The notes: a model not told the origin generated them from the letters alone. A DNA stretch of 64,000 nucleotides from Roseibium album (GCA_001404055.1 CXTY01000007.1:58-64057), one strand, 5' to 3'. Numbered from the stretch's first letter, positions 8,512 through 17,944 are shown. Translations and numbers: made by a program.

Positions 8512-10225
8512 GCGCAAGACCTCACTGCGAGTTGTCATTCTGGGAGGTTACGGCGTCTTTGGCGGTAAGCTGGCCAGTTTGTTACTCCGTAATCCACGCT
8601 ACGAAGTAATTGTTGCAGGGCGTGATCTGAAAAAAGCACAGGCGTTTTGCAAGCAACACGGTGGTACGCCTGTTGTACTTGATCGGAACACCGCTGAATT
8701 TTCAGAGCGTTTAGCGATGATCGAACCGTTTGTCACGGTAGATGCAGCTGGTCCGTTTCAGGACTATTGCGGCAATACATATGGTGTCGTGAAAGCAGCA
8801 CTCAACACAGGAAGCCATTATCTCGATTTGTCTGACGACGCCCGGTTTACAAGAGAAATTTCGTCTCTTGACTTTGAGGCCCATGCGGCAGGTCTCGTTG
8901 TCCTTTCAGGTGTATCCAGTGTCCCTGCACTGTCATCAGCCGCCGTTGAAGATCTTAAGACATCTTTCTCCAGACTGGATGTGATTGAGAGTGTCATCCT
9001 ACCCGGCAACAGGGCACCACGCGGCCTCTCGGTCATTCGTGCAATCCTGGCGCAAGTTGGAAAGCCTATTTCGGTAACCCGCGCAGGCAAACCTGACAAG
9101 GTAGTCGGCTGGTCCGGTCTCAAGAGACAAACAATCGATCATGCAGGACAGGAAGGCCTCAAACCCCGGTGGAGCTGTTTCATTGGAGCACCAGATCTTA
9201 CTCTGTTCCCGAAACACTACGGCGCCAAAACTGTTCTGTTTCGAGCAGGACTTGAACTTTCCTTCCTACATCTAGGGCTTTGGCTACTCGGTTGCTTTGT
9301 TCGGCTGAAGCTCATCCGATCATTGGAACCGGCAGCTCGCCCCATGAAGATAGTGGCTGATTGGCTGGAAAATTTTGGTTCAGACCGGGGGGGAATGGAA
9401 GTGAGCCTTGCCGGACTGGACAATGATGGAGCACCAGTCAAGCGAGCCTGGACCTTGATCGCGGAAGCCGGCGACGGACCCTACATCCCGGCCGTCGCCG
9501 CAGCCGTGTTGTGTGAGCGGTTGGCTGAACAAGCTGTACGACCAGGAGCCCGCCCCTGTCTCGGCGAGTTCAGCACAGGAGAATTCGACCGGGCAACGGC
9601 GCATCTCAGCGTGGCGACGTTCAAAAGCAAGGAAAATGCCCCCACCCTTTTCCAGCAGGCTTTGGGATCAGATTTCAAAGGATTGCCGGAAGCTGTTCGC
9701 TCGCTTCATACGGTCTTCGACCGGCACTCCTGGTCTGGTCTGGCCAAGGTCACCCGCGGCAGGTCGAAGATTGGAAACCTCATTTGCAGAATTGTCGGCT
9801 TGCCACCTCCGGCAGAGAGTTGTCCTGTCTCGGTTATCATTGAAAGAAAGGGAAAATCCGAAGTCTGGAGCCGCCAGTTTGGGGCGCATAAGATGAGATC
9901 AAAACTGTCGCTAGCCGGCAAATATGGCTCTGGAATTATCTGCGAGCAATTCGGCCTTCTTGGGTTTCACATCCATTTGCATCCGGTCAAAGGCCGATTG
10001 AACTATCCGGTTAAACGCGGAACTTTCTTGGGGCTCCCACTCCCCAAATGGACGCTTCCGGTAAGCGAAACCACGGAGTTCGAATTAGGCGGAAAGTTTC
10101 ATTTTGACGTGAAAATCTCTCAACCAGGTCTTGGCCTTCTTGTGCACTATCAAGGCTGGCTGGAAGAAGACGTCGTGAATACTCAAGCACTTTCTGCTTC
10201 TGCGGACCAGATGTCGCCGACCTGA
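8504..10225 (+). CDS. Saccharopine dehydrogenase-like protein with DUF4166 domain
   Basis: A 573-residue two-domain protein. Residues ~8-130 form a Rossmann NAD(P)-binding fold (VVILGGYGVFGGKLA, then 'AGRDLKKAQAFC'), as in saccharopine dehydrogenase/trans-acting enoyl reductase relatives. Residues ~390-560 match DUF4166, including 'W.R.FG' and 'GLLGFHIHLHPV'. Hydrophobic residues around 235-260 may tether it to the membrane. The start is a TTG overlapping the DCC gene stop. This DCC plus DUF4166 pairing recurs in proteobacteria, but the reaction is unknown; a genuine lysine-pathway role is unlikely given the fused domain. Confidence 0.8.
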   Translation: MAERKTSLRVVILGGYGVFGGKLASLLLRNPRYEVIVAGRDLKKAQAFCKQHGGTPVVLDRNTAEFSERLAMIEPFVTVDAAGPFQDYCGNTYGVVKAALNTGSHYLDLSDDARFTREISSLDFEAHAAGLVVLSGVSSVPALSSAAVEDLKTSFSRLDVIESVILPGNRAPRGLSVIRAILAQVGKPISVTRAGKPDKVVGWSGLKRQTIDHAGQEGLKPRWSCFIGAPDLTLFPKHYGAKTVLFRAGLELSFLHLGLWLLGCFVRLKLIRSLEPAARPMKIVADWLENFGSDRGGMEVSLAGLDNDGAPVKRAWTLIAEAGDGPYIPAVAAAVLCERLAEQAVRPGARPCLGEFSTGEFDRATAHLSVATFKSKENAPTLFQQALGSDFKGLPEAVRSLHTVFDRHSWSGLAKVTRGRSKIGNLICRIVGLPPPAESCPVSVIIERKGKSEVWSRQFGAHKMRSKLSLAGKYGSGIICEQFGLLGFHIHLHPVKGRLNYPVKRGTFLGLPLPKWTLPVSETTEFELGGKFHFDVKISQPGLGLLVHYQGWLEEDVVNTQALSASADQMSPT

Positions 10226-10372
10226 AAATCAGTTAGACAGCTTTCAGGCACTTAAAAACATTGTCCCTAGTGACAATTTCCTGTTTGACTTCAATACCCT
10301 TTCAAACAATCTTGCACTCATAACCTAAGCTCTTCAACTCTACTTGCAACCGCTTCATCCGGACTATCAGTC

Positions 10373-11122
10373 ATGTCTGCCATTTCGCGCCTTTCAGTCA
10401 ACGTCAATGCCATTGCCATGCTGCGCAATCGTCGCGACCTGCCCTGGCCGAGCGTGACAGATCTGGCGGCACTTGCGATGGAAGCAGGCGCGAAAGGCAT
10501 CACTGTTCACCCGCGCCCCGACGAACGTCATATTCGCAAGACAGATGTTTTTGAGCTGTCCGAGATGATTGAAGACAGGTTTCCGAACAAGGAGCTTTGC
10601 CTGGAAGGCTACCCGACCCCTGACTTTCTCAAACTCGTTGAGGAGGCGCGACCGGAACAGGTTCTCTTTGTACCTGACGACCCGGAGCAGACGACGTCGG
10701 ATCACGGCTGGGATTTTTCAAAGGATACAGGCACTCTGGAAACCGCAATCGCCGCTTCCAAGGAATGGGCAATCGCCGTTTCGCTTTTCTGCGATCCGGA
10801 CCCGGCAGCCCCCGAACACGCAGCACGCCTTGGCGCTGAGCGGATCGAAATTTACACAGGGCCGTATGGTGCCTGTTATGACGATCCGGCTACAGCTTCC
10901 AGAGAACTGGAGAAGGTCGTTGCCACGGGCGAAGCTGCAAGAAACTTGGGACTTGGTGTAAATGCCGGACACGACCTGACAGTCGAAAATATCCCTGCGC
11001 TAATTGCAAAGGCTCCCTTCATCCGCGAAATGTCCATCGGGCATGGTTTCACAGCCGATGCGTTGATCTACGGTTTCGGTGAAAGCGTTCGCCGATTCCG
11101 CAATTCCATGGGAGAGCCTTGA
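10373..11122 (+). CDS. pdxJ: Pyridoxine 5'-phosphate synthase
   Basis: A 249-residue TIM-barrel enzyme that condenses 1-deoxyxylulose 5-phosphate with 3-amino-1-hydroxyacetone 1-phosphate to give pyridoxine 5'-phosphate, the ring-closing step of DXP-dependent vitamin B6 synthesis. Diagnostic segments are 'RLSVNVNAIAMLRNRR' at the N-terminus, 'GITVHPRPDERHI', 'RIEIYTGPYG', 'LGVNAGHDLT' and 'EMSIGHGFTADALIYG'. Length is typical. Its TGA is followed immediately by the ATG of the HD-domain gene (TGAATG), so both are probably one operon. A small inverted repeat (ATTGTC/GACAAT, 10260-10277) lies in its leader. Confidence 0.95.
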   Translation: MSAISRLSVNVNAIAMLRNRRDLPWPSVTDLAALAMEAGAKGITVHPRPDERHIRKTDVFELSEMIEDRFPNKELCLEGYPTPDFLKLVEEARPEQVLFVPDDPEQTTSDHGWDFSKDTGTLETAIAASKEWAIAVSLFCDPDPAAPEHAARLGAERIEIYTGPYGACYDDPATASRELEKVVATGEAARNLGLGVNAGHDLTVENIPALIAKAPFIREMSIGHGFTADALIYGFGESVRRFRNSMGEP

Positions 11123-11707
11123 ATGCCTGACACGCTGTCACGGCAAGTTGCCTTTCTTCTGGAAGCGGACAAGCTCAAGGAAGTCATCCGGCTCAACCAG
11201 CTTTCCACCGGCAGCCGCAGGGAAAACACGGCGGAACATTGCTGGCACGTCATTCTGCAGACCCTCACCTTTGCAGAGCATGCTGTGGCGGGAACCGACA
11301 TCCACCACGTCATCAAGCTTCTCGCAGTACATGACCTTGTCGAAATCGACGCGGGTGACCATTGGGTAACTGAAGACAACGTTGCCGCAGTCAAGGCAAA
11401 GGAACAGGCTGCCGCAAAGCGTGTGTTTGCCCTGTTGCCGGAAGACCAGTCAGCTGAATTCCGGAGCCTTTGGCTCGAGTTCGAAGAAAACGAAACGCCA
11501 GAAGCCAAGTTTGCCAATGCCATGGATGCACTTCATCCGATGGTTCTCGTTTTTGCCTCAGGTTTGGAAGACCCGACCCACGAACCGATTTCCGCTGCCA
11601 CCTTGCGTGAAACCAAAGAATCCCGTCTCGTACCCTTCCCCCAGCTCTGGGATTACGCTCTGCGCCTTCTTGACCAGGCTGTCCAGGCAGGCCGCCTGCT
11701 GCCCTGA
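11123..11707 (+). CDS. HD domain phosphohydrolase (YfbR-like)
   Basis: A 194-residue HD-superfamily protein. Metal ligands are visible as His39 (AEHCWH), His70-Asp71 (AVHDLVEID) and a distal Asp in 'NAMDALHP' near 135. The overall layout matches the HD_3/YfbR-like 5'-nucleotidase group, which hydrolyse nucleoside monophosphates, though the substrate cannot be told from sequence. It starts at the base after the pdxJ stop codon and is presumably co-expressed; a role in clearing a phosphorylated vitamin or nucleotide intermediate would be speculation. Confidence 0.82.
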   Translation: MPDTLSRQVAFLLEADKLKEVIRLNQLSTGSRRENTAEHCWHVILQTLTFAEHAVAGTDIHHVIKLLAVHDLVEIDAGDHWVTEDNVAAVKAKEQAAAKRVFALLPEDQSAEFRSLWLEFEENETPEAKFANAMDALHPMVLVFASGLEDPTHEPISAATLRETKESRLVPFPQLWDYALRLLDQAVQAGRLLP

Positions 11708-11758
11708 TCCACTCCTCACCTGCCGTTTTGTGCGGTCCCGCCCGATAGAGGAACTGAA

Positions 11759-12382
11759 ATGTCTTTTGATCTCTGGCTCGTCTTTGTAGCCGTTTCCCTA
11801 TTGCCTGCCGTCAGTCCCGGCCCGGCCGTCATGCTGGCGATTTCCAACACGTTGCGTTTCGGTCGCAATGCCACGCTCGCCTCTGCAACGGGAAATGCGA
11901 CCGGCCTTGTCGCGATCGGCTACGCTGTCGCCTTTGGTTTTGGCGCACTGATGGCAACCTCCGCACTTACCTTCACGGTTCTCAAATTTATCGGGGCGGC
12001 CTATCTGATTTACCTTGGCCTGAAAATCTGGCGAGACAAGTCCAGCTTCCAGGTACAGAACGGTGTGCCTACAACCAGTAAGAGCCCGGTAAAACTGTAC
12101 TTCCAGGCGTTCCTGGTTTCGGTCACCAATCCCAAGGCCATTCTGGTAATCACGGCGCTGTTTCCACAATTCATGCGCGCCGAGGGTATCGATATTCTGG
12201 AGACATCCGTTCTCTCCTTTACCTATGCAGCACTGTGCTACGCCAACCACGCCGCCATTGCCTTTGCCGGAGGTCACATGCGCCGCTTCCTGACCTCAGC
12301 CAGACGCGTCCGTTGGGTGCGGCGGGTTACTGGCGGGTTGTTTGTTGGCTTTGGGGCAGCACTGGCCTCGGCAAGCCGCTGA
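11759..12382 (+). CDS. LysE/RhtB family amino-acid exporter
   Basis: A 207-residue inner-membrane protein with about six hydrophobic segments. The family signature 'PGPAVMLAISNTLRFG......ASATGNATG' occurs in the first helix and loop, followed by 'FIGAAYLIYLGLKIWR' and 'VSVTNPKAILVITALFPQF'. Members export homoserine, threonine, lysine or related amino acids using the proton gradient; which one applies here is unknown. It follows pdxJ and the HD gene by 51 bases in the same direction and is followed by a hairpin. Confidence 0.9.
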   Translation: MSFDLWLVFVAVSLLPAVSPGPAVMLAISNTLRFGRNATLASATGNATGLVAIGYAVAFGFGALMATSALTFTVLKFIGAAYLIYLGLKIWRDKSSFQVQNGVPTTSKSPVKLYFQAFLVSVTNPKAILVITALFPQFMRAEGIDILETSVLSFTYAALCYANHAAIAFAGGHMRRFLTSARRVRWVRRVTGGLFVGFGAALASASR

Positions 12383-12394
12383 TCGGGATCACTG

Positions 12395-12426
12395 GGTAAG
12401 GCGAATCCGATAGTGTTCGCCTTACC
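12395..12426 (+). terminator. Hairpin after the LysE gene
   Basis: GGTAAGGCGAA (12395-12405) pairs perfectly with TTCGCCTTACC (12416-12426). There is no T-run after it, so it may act as an mRNA end-stabiliser or a factor-dependent terminator rather than a classical intrinsic one. Confidence 0.55.
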
Positions 12427-12449
12427 TCCACTAGCGCGGATCAATATTC

Positions 12450-12989
12450 TTGCCCGTTCAAATCCTCACCATCTGCGGCAGCCTCCGGACGCGCTCCTCC
12501 AATCTCGCGCTTCTCGAAGCAGTTGAGCAGCTAGCACCAGTTGGAATTAAGATCAGCAATTACCGGGATATCGCGGAGCTTCCGCATTTTAATCCCGATC
12601 TGGACTTGAAGGACGAGTTACCCATACAAGCCCGGAACCTCAGAAATCAGGTTGCCGAGGCCGACGGGCTTCTTTTTGCCGTTCCCGAGTACATGCACGC
12701 GCTGCCCGGTAGCTTCAAAAACGCGCTCGACTGGATGGTTGGGTGCCAGAAGTTTCCTGGAAAGCCCGTTGCCCTTGCGCATGTCAACACACGCCACTCC
12801 TTTGCACCCGCCCAGCTGGAGGAAGTGCTAAAGACCATGGCAGCCGAGATCATACAGGAAGCCGGTTTCAATCTCGGTTACACTACCAATCAAATTGATA
12901 AAGAGATGATCTGCTGCAACGACGAACACGTTGCCACAATCAAAAGAGCACTTCGGGTGTTTCAAGACGAGATACTACACCGCGGGTGA
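12450..12989 (+). CDS. NADPH-dependent FMN reductase family protein
   Basis: A 179-residue flavodoxin-like reductase. 'CGSLRTRSSNLALLEA' near residue 9 is the FMN-phosphate loop and 'VPEYMHALPGSFKNALDW' near 80 is the conserved flavin-contacting segment of the NADPH_dep_FMN_red family (ChrR/SsuE-like). Such proteins reduce FMN, quinones or azo compounds with NAD(P)H. The start is TTG at 12450, with weak ribosome-binding signal. It converges on the siderophore-interacting reductase gene 12 bases away; whether both serve iron release is only a suggestion. Confidence 0.85.
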   Translation: MPVQILTICGSLRTRSSNLALLEAVEQLAPVGIKISNYRDIAELPHFNPDLDLKDELPIQARNLRNQVAEADGLLFAVPEYMHALPGSFKNALDWMVGCQKFPGKPVALAHVNTRHSFAPAQLEEVLKTMAAEIIQEAGFNLGYTTNQIDKEMICCNDEHVATIKRALRVFQDEILHRG

Positions 12990-13001
12990 GCCAAACTGGT
13001 T

Positions 13002-13799
13002 TCACGCAGCTTCAGCGCGTTTCATCTTCTGGTGTTCGTCTTCGATCAGACCGATTTTCCAGTATCCCGAGATGTAGGTGTCCTTCTTCGGTATTCTCCG
13101 GTCATTGTGGAGATAAGACCGTAGAGACCGGATCACCGAGCTTTCACCGGCAATGCAGGTCTGGAGTACGCCAGACGGCCAATCCATTGACTTAATGAAC
13201 TCAAGCTGAGCCAAAGATGGTTTATGCACGTTCTCATGCACCAACCAGTGCAGCTTCACGCCCTCTGGCGCTGAAATCTCGCGGATATCTTCAGTTGTCG
13301 GAACTTCAAAAAGTGCGATGCCTTTGGCATCCTTCGGCATGGCTTCCAGAGTTGCCTCGGCAATCGGCATTGCGGAGAGATCTGCAGCCACCAGATACCA
13401 GTCTGCATGATAATCCGTGATTTTGGGCTGGCTTGGACCGAAGAACCCCAGGAAAGATCCCTGCTTTGCGGCTTGCGCCCAGCGGGTTGCCGGGCCGTGG
13501 TCGCCGTGGGCAACAAAATCAATATCCAGCTCCAAGGTTTCGGGCCGGAATGCGCGAACCGTGTAGGTGCGCACGGCATGAACTTTCTCATCTGGACCGT
13601 CGGGCGCGAAGTAAGCGTCGAACTCTTCCCGGCTTTCACCGTCACGTGGCAAGACCAGTTTGCAATTCGCGCCTTCATGTCCAAGGGGAAACCCTTCCAG
13701 CTCGGGACCCGCAAACGTCACACGAACCATATTGGGGCTGAGATACCTGGAGGAACGAACGGTAAGAATTTTGGGGCGACGTTTGGGACGAAGAGCCAT
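13002..13799 (-). CDS. Siderophore-interacting protein (FAD/NADPH ferric reductase)
   Basis: A 265-residue ViuB/SIP-family flavoprotein expected to reduce ferric siderophores in the cytoplasm and so release iron. The N-terminal half is the FAD-binding barrel ('VRTYTVRAFRP' is the flavin motif; 'ATRWAQAAKQGSFLGFFGP' follows) and the C-terminal SIP half contains 'LVAADLSAMPIAEATLEAMP' and the terminal 'YISGYWKIG' segment. Length is typical. No siderophore biosynthesis or TonB receptor genes are next to it, so it probably serves a receptor encoded elsewhere. Confidence 0.9.
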   Translation of the reverse strand: MALRPKRRPKILTVRSSRYLSPNMVRVTFAGPELEGFPLGHEGANCKLVLPRDGESREEFDAYFAPDGPDEKVHAVRTYTVRAFRPETLELDIDFVAHGDHGPATRWAQAAKQGSFLGFFGPSQPKITDYHADWYLVAADLSAMPIAEATLEAMPKDAKGIALFEVPTTEDIREISAPEGVKLHWLVHENVHKPSLAQLEFIKSMDWPSGVLQTCIAGESSVIRSLRSYLHNDRRIPKKDTYISGYWKIGLIEDEHQKMKRAEAA

Positions 13800-14033
13800 A
13801 TGGGACCTTATTAAAGCTGAATTTTGTATTCAGGATTTAACACTCCTTCAGCCCTTTTTGAAGTCCTTCACTGTTCGAATTTTCTCAACAGTCCGTCACC
13901 CTAGCCGGAAAATGGGACGGAAATGTTGAATACTCGCCATAGTTTGAAATCTGAATGCCAGCACTGTTCCCATTGCTGAAACACCATCAGGCCAGCAATG
14001 AGTTGGTTGAGGCAGCCAGTCGCTCGCCACGCC

Positions 14034-14094
14034 ATCCCGGACTTGATCCGGGATCTGCTAGCCGCCAGGACAAGACCCCGGCTCAAGGCCGGGG
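14034..14094. repeat. Dispersed two-hairpin repeat, copy 1
   Basis: Hairpin one has arms ATCCCGGA/TCCGGGAT around CTTGA (14034-14054). Hairpin two has arms CCCCGGC/GCCGGGG around TCAAG (14076-14094). A second copy lies at 17982-18048. This is a REP-like interspersed element in a 417-base interval between the siderophore-interacting protein gene and the YHS gene; the rest of that interval shows only the terminator listed next. Confidence 0.85.
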
Positions 14095-14165
14095 AAGCAG
14101 AGAAGAAACGGTAAAATCTCCGCGACGAGCCAATTTCCGGCGGAACCATGAAGTTCATGAATACT

Positions 14166-14189
14166 AAAGCCCGCCATTCGGCGGGCTTT
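14166..14189 (-). terminator. Terminator downstream of YHS gene
   Basis: AAAGCCCGCC and GGCGGGCTTT pair as a ten-base stem with a four-base loop. Read on the minus strand it follows the YHS gene stop by about 28 bases and runs into TTTAGTATT, fitting an intrinsic terminator. Confidence 0.85.
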
Positions 14190-14216
14190 CAAAATCACAG
14201 AACTGCGACGTGCTGA

Positions 14217-14708
14217 TCAGCGTACAATCGGTTCCTTAAGGTCTTCCGGTTTCGTGTCCTTGATAATTTCCCAATTCAAGGTCGCATTATTGATGTGACC
14301 CGGAATATCCTGTTCAAATCGTTTCTGTACGTGAAGGGAATTGTTGAGATAGAGCTTGCCGTCAACAATTGACCAGGCTTCTGGAACAACCGGAACCTTG
14401 AATCCCATGGCTGCGCCAAAGGCACAGAAACCACCGTACTGTGGTGCGTATTTGGCAGGATCCGCCAAGAACTTGTCGCGGTTTGCAGCGGAAGAGAATT
14501 TCCACGTTACATCGTCGTATTTAGCTGTGAACTCGTCCGTGCCCGCGACCGGTTTTCCAGCCGTAAAATAGGCAACTGGATCAGTTCCACCAATTGCTGC
14601 ACCTGATTTGGTGAAGGTAGTGATCTCATCCGCGGAGGCGGACATGGCTGCTGCGGAAAATAGGGCTGTCAGACCCAGAAGAACGGACTTGGACGTGTAA
14701 AGCGGCAT
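14217..14708 (-). CDS. Exported YHS domain protein
   Basis: A 163-residue protein with a Sec signal peptide in the first ~26 residues (hydrophobic 'VLLGLTALFSAAAMSASA') and a YHS domain in the middle: 'GTDPVAYFTAGKPVAG...AKYDDVTWKFSSAANRDKFLADPAKYAPQYGGFCA'. YHS domains are small, often found on metal transporters or as lone periplasmic proteins; function is not known. I placed the start at ATG 14708 because GGAG lies six bases before it; upstream in-frame ATGs lack such a site. It has its own terminator and stands alone between SIP and TetR genes. Confidence 0.87.
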   Translation of the reverse strand: MPLYTSKSVLLGLTALFSAAAMSASADEITTFTKSGAAIGGTDPVAYFTAGKPVAGTDEFTAKYDDVTWKFSSAANRDKFLADPAKYAPQYGGFCAFGAAMGFKVPVVPEAWSIVDGKLYLNNSLHVQKRFEQDIPGHINNATLNWEIIKDTKPEDLKEPIVR

Positions 14709-14859
14709 GGACGACTCCATTGGACGTGTGAGCAAGTGTTCCGGTGCGGCGCATTTTTGCACCGCGCCGGATCAAAATGTCGCCAGCCACCAAAAATAGC
14801 CAATCACCCTTGATCACAGGACCGCCAGTGTTCTGGGAGGAATTCGTGAGAATACCGGT

Positions 14860-15465
14860 TCAGATACCCGGCATACCAGCGTGAGGTGCCGGGTCTCGTG
14901 GTGCAACAAGCCCCAGAACCAGGTAAATGGCCCTCTCAATGTCGTTCTGCCCAATCGGAACATTTCGGATCAGAAGCCGAAAATAGATCAGACCCAGCAG
15001 AAGATCGATCCGCGTCTCCATATCCGTTTCAAAGGGTGTCGCAATGAAGATCTGCCGAAGAACCAAGCGCCTGTCGTTTTCGGCATTCTCAAGAGCCTCA
15101 GTTATCGGCTGTAGATCTCTATGCGGAACCAGGGCGCGTATCGCCCCACCAAGCGGTGTTTCTTGAAATGATGAAACAATGCCTGCAAGACTTTGTCTCA
15201 AGTCCTCCGCAACGCTGATGCGCTGCGGCGAGGTTGAGCGAATAGACAGAAGACCGTGTTCGACGGCCGCCGCGATCATGTCCGTCTTGTTCCCGAAGCG
15301 CCGGTACACCGCCTGCTTGCTGGTCCGTGCGCGATTTGCTATCGCGGCGACCGTGCTCCCTTCAAACCCATTTTCGGCAAGCTCGATGAGCGTTGCTTCC
15401 ATCAGAGCCGTTGTGACGCGATGTTCCTGAGGACGTCCTGCAGCGCTTGGGTTTTTTTGAACCAT
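14860..15465 (-). CDS. TetR/AcrR family transcriptional regulator
   Basis: A 201-residue repressor-type protein. The TetR_N helix-turn-helix spans residues ~18-64 ('IELAENGFEGSTVAAIANRARTSKQAVYRRFGNKTDMIAAAV'). The C-terminal ligand domain is unassigned, though it resembles the TetR_C_11-like group. It is transcribed away from gatC, with about 215 bases between the two starts. Neither neighbour is an obvious drug pump, so its target and ligand are unknown. Confidence 0.88.
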   Translation of the reverse strand: MVQKNPSAAGRPQEHRVTTALMEATLIELAENGFEGSTVAAIANRARTSKQAVYRRFGNKTDMIAAAVEHGLLSIRSTSPQRISVAEDLRQSLAGIVSSFQETPLGGAIRALVPHRDLQPITEALENAENDRRLVLRQIFIATPFETDMETRIDLLLGLIYFRLLIRNVPIGQNDIERAIYLVLGLVAPRDPAPHAGMPGI

Positions 15466-15681
15466 TTGGTGTTTCCAGCTCGCAAAAATTGGGTCGCGAG
15501 ATCGCCTTTATTGCTTTTGCAATTTACGGTACCTATCGTCACCGAAATATAAAATTCAGGTGCAATTTGCAAGCCCTGAGGCTTGAGTTTCGTTGCCCCA
15601 GGCGGCAAACAGAACCCAATCTTCTTACAGAGTATACGGCCTCATACCTGTGGGCCTGGACATCAAACCAGCGAGGAATTC

Positions 15682-15969
15682 ATGTCTGTTGATACCGACA
15701 CGGTAAAACGCGTTGCCCATCTGGCACGCATCAAGGTCAGCAATGAAGACGCAACCCGCATGACCGGCGAGCTCAATGCCATTCTCGGGTTTGTCGAGCA
15801 GTTGGATGAAGTGAATATCGATGGCGTGGAACCGATGACATCCGTGGTTGAGCAAACCATGAAAAAGCGTGCTGACGGCGTGAAAGACGGCAACAAGGCA
15901 GATGACATCACCCTGAACGCCCCGGTTTCTGAAGATAACTTCTTCATGGTACCAAAGGTCGTCGAATAG
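15682..15969 (+). CDS. gatC: Aspartyl/glutamyl-tRNA amidotransferase subunit C
   Basis: A 95-residue GatC subunit, which clamps GatA and GatB together in the enzyme that amidates Glu-tRNA(Gln) and/or Asp-tRNA(Asn). '[12 protein letters not shown]', '[22 protein letters not shown]' and a C-terminal '[16 protein letters not shown]' are diagnostic. The ATG at 15682 has GAGGA five bases upstream; the longer open frame from 15583 has no support. It heads gatC-GNAT-gatA; gatB is not in the window. The gene overlaps no neighbour and the next start follows after eight bases. Confidence 0.95.
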   Translation: MSVDTDTVKRVAHLARIKVSNEDATRMTGELNAILGFVEQLDEVNIDGVEPMTSVVEQTMKKRADGVKDGNKADDITLNAPVSEDNFFMVPKVVE

Positions 15970-15977
15970 ACCGCACA

Positions 15978-16457
15978 ATGACATCCCTCGCCGACATCAC
16001 CATCGAGACGCCGCTCAGTGACGACATGCGTGTCCTCATTGCGGAACTCAATGACGTGCTTTCACCGCTCACTCCCGAGGAGTTCAGCTTTCGCATGAGC
16101 CCGGAAGAAATGGACGGAGAAGCGACCTCGGTGTTTGTGGCAAGGGTGAATGGCGAAGCTGTCGCCTGCGGTGCACTGCACCGCCATGCTGACGGCATCG
16201 GTGAAGTCAAGCGCATGTACACACGCCCGGCGTCCCAGAAAAAGGGGCTAGGTGGACAGGTCCTTACAAGGATCATTGCTCAAGCGATGCAAGAAGGTCT
16301 CCGCCAACTCGTCCTGGAAACCGGAACAGAGCACGCCGCGGCATGGCGCACCTACGAAAAAGCCGGTTTTACCCGCTGCGGCCCGGTGCTCGATTACCCC
16401 GATAGCCCTCACTGCATTTTTTATTCCCTGCCACTTCTGGCGGAAACAGAGATCTGA
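15978..16457 (+). CDS. GNAT family N-acetyltransferase
   Basis: A 159-residue GNAT enzyme placed between gatC and gatA. The acetyl-CoA binding motif A reads '[24 protein letters not shown]' near residues 79-102, and '[16 protein letters not shown]' supplies the late alpha4-beta6 region. Substrate unknown. It starts eight bases after gatC and stops two bases before the gatA ATG, so it is within the same transcript. Its tight placement suggests stable co-inheritance with the amidotransferase genes, but a functional tie is not shown. Confidence 0.88.
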   Translation: MTSLADITIETPLSDDMRVLIAELNDVLSPLTPEEFSFRMSPEEMDGEATSVFVARVNGEAVACGALHRHADGIGEVKRMYTRPASQKKGLGGQVLTRIIAQAMQEGLRQLVLETGTEHAAAWRTYEKAGFTRCGPVLDYPDSPHCIFYSLPLLAETEI

Positions 16458-16459
16458 TC

Positions 16460-17944
16460 ATGACCGACCTCACGAAACTCACGATTGCCGAAGCCCGCGA
16501 CGGGCTGAAAAACAAGGATTACACCTCGCAGGAACTGACCGAGGGTTTTCTGAAAAACATCGAAGCAGCTAACAGCTCATTGAACGCCTATGTCGCTGTC
16601 ACCGCCGACAAGGCCCGTGACATGGCCAAGGCATCGGATGCCAAACTTGCAGCCGGGAACGCCGGTGCACTGGAAGGCATTCCGCTCGGCATCAAGGATC
16701 TGTTTGCAACCGAAGGCGTTCACACCCAAGCCTGCAGCCACATTCTGGACGGCTTCAAACCGGCTTATGAATCCACCGTCACTGCCAACCTTTGGGCTGA
16801 CGGTGCAGTGATGCTCGGCAAGCTGAACATGGACGAATTCGCCATGGGCTCCTCCAACGAGACCTCCTACTACGGTGACGTCATTAATCCGTGGCGCAAA
16901 AACGGTTCAAACCAGGACCTGGTGCCGGGCGGCTCTTCTGGCGGATCAGCAACCGCTGTCGCCGCACGCATGTGCATGGGCGCAACAGCCACTGACACGG
17001 GCGGCTCCATCCGCCAGCCTGCTGCCTTCACCGGTACAGTCGGCATCAAGCCAACCTACGGCCGTTGCTCTCGCTGGGGCACGGTTGCTTTCGCATCCTC
17101 CCTCGATCAAGCCGGTCCGATTGCCCACACGGTGCGTGACAGCGCGATCTTGCTGAAATCCATGGCCTCCGTTGATCCGAAGGACACAACCTCGGTCGAT
17201 ATTGAAGTGCCCGACTACGAAGCTGCCATTGGCAAGTCGATAAAAGGCCTGAAAATCGGTATTCCGGCAGAATACCGCCTGGAAGGCATGCCAGGTGAAA
17301 TTGAAGACCTCTGGCAGAAAGGCATTGCCTGGCTGAAAGATGCAGGCGCGGAAATCGTCGACATTACCATGCCGCACACCAAATACGCGCTTCCGGCCTA
17401 TTACATCGTGGCACCAGCCGAAGCTTCTTCAAACCTGGCGCGTTACGATGGCGTGCGCTACGGCTTGCGTGTTCCAGGCAACGACATTGTCGAAATGTAT
17501 GAAAACACCCGTGCTGAAGGCTTCGGTGAAGAGGTGAAACGCCGCGTCCTGATCGGCACCTATGTGCTGTCTGCCGGGTACTACGATGCCTACTACCTGA
17601 AGGCCCAGAAGGTGCGCACGCTGATCAAGCGTGACTTCGATCTTGCCTGGGCCAACGGTGTCGACGCGATTCTGACACCGGCGACACCATCAGCTGCCTT
17701 TGGTGTTGCCGACCAGGACCTGCATTCCGATCCGGTCAAAATGTACCTGAACGACATCTTCACAGTGACAGTAAACATGGCAGGTCTGCCGGGTATCGCC
17801 GTTCCGGCCGGTCTCGACAAGGATGGCCTGCCACTCGGTCTGCAGCTCATCGGCAAACCCTTCGATGAAAGCACCCTCTTCCAGGTCGGCCAGGTCATTG
17901 AAGATGCTGCAGGATCGTTTGAGCCTGAAAAGTGGTGGGGTTGA
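16460..17944 (+). CDS. gatA: Aspartyl/glutamyl-tRNA amidotransferase subunit A
   Basis: A 494-residue amidase-signature enzyme that hydrolyses glutamine to supply ammonia to GatB. The Ser-cisSer-Lys triad is visible as Lys79 ([10 protein letters not shown]), Ser159/160 (PGGSSGGSA) and Ser183 ([11 protein letters not shown]). 'YGRCSRWG' and the terminal '[14 protein letters not shown]' are typical of GatA. Its start has no long spacer from the GNAT gene. A REP-like repeat follows 40 bases after the stop, marking the operon end. Confidence 0.96.
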   Translation: MTDLTKLTIAEARDGLKNKDYTSQELTEGFLKNIEAANSSLNAYVAVTADKARDMAKASDAKLAAGNAGALEGIPLGIKDLFATEGVHTQACSHILDGFKPAYESTVTANLWADGAVMLGKLNMDEFAMGSSNETSYYGDVINPWRKNGSNQDLVPGGSSGGSATAVAARMCMGATATDTGGSIRQPAAFTGTVGIKPTYGRCSRWGTVAFASSLDQAGPIAHTVRDSAILLKSMASVDPKDTTSVDIEVPDYEAAIGKSIKGLKIGIPAEYRLEGMPGEIEDLWQKGIAWLKDAGAEIVDITMPHTKYALPAYYIVAPAEASSNLARYDGVRYGLRVPGNDIVEMYENTRAEGFGEEVKRRVLIGTYVLSAGYYDAYYLKAQKVRTLIKRDFDLAWANGVDAILTPATPSAAFGVADQDLHSDPVKMYLNDIFTVTVNMAGLPGIAVPAGLDKDGLPLGLQLIGKPFDESTLFQVGQVIEDAAGSFEPEKWWG

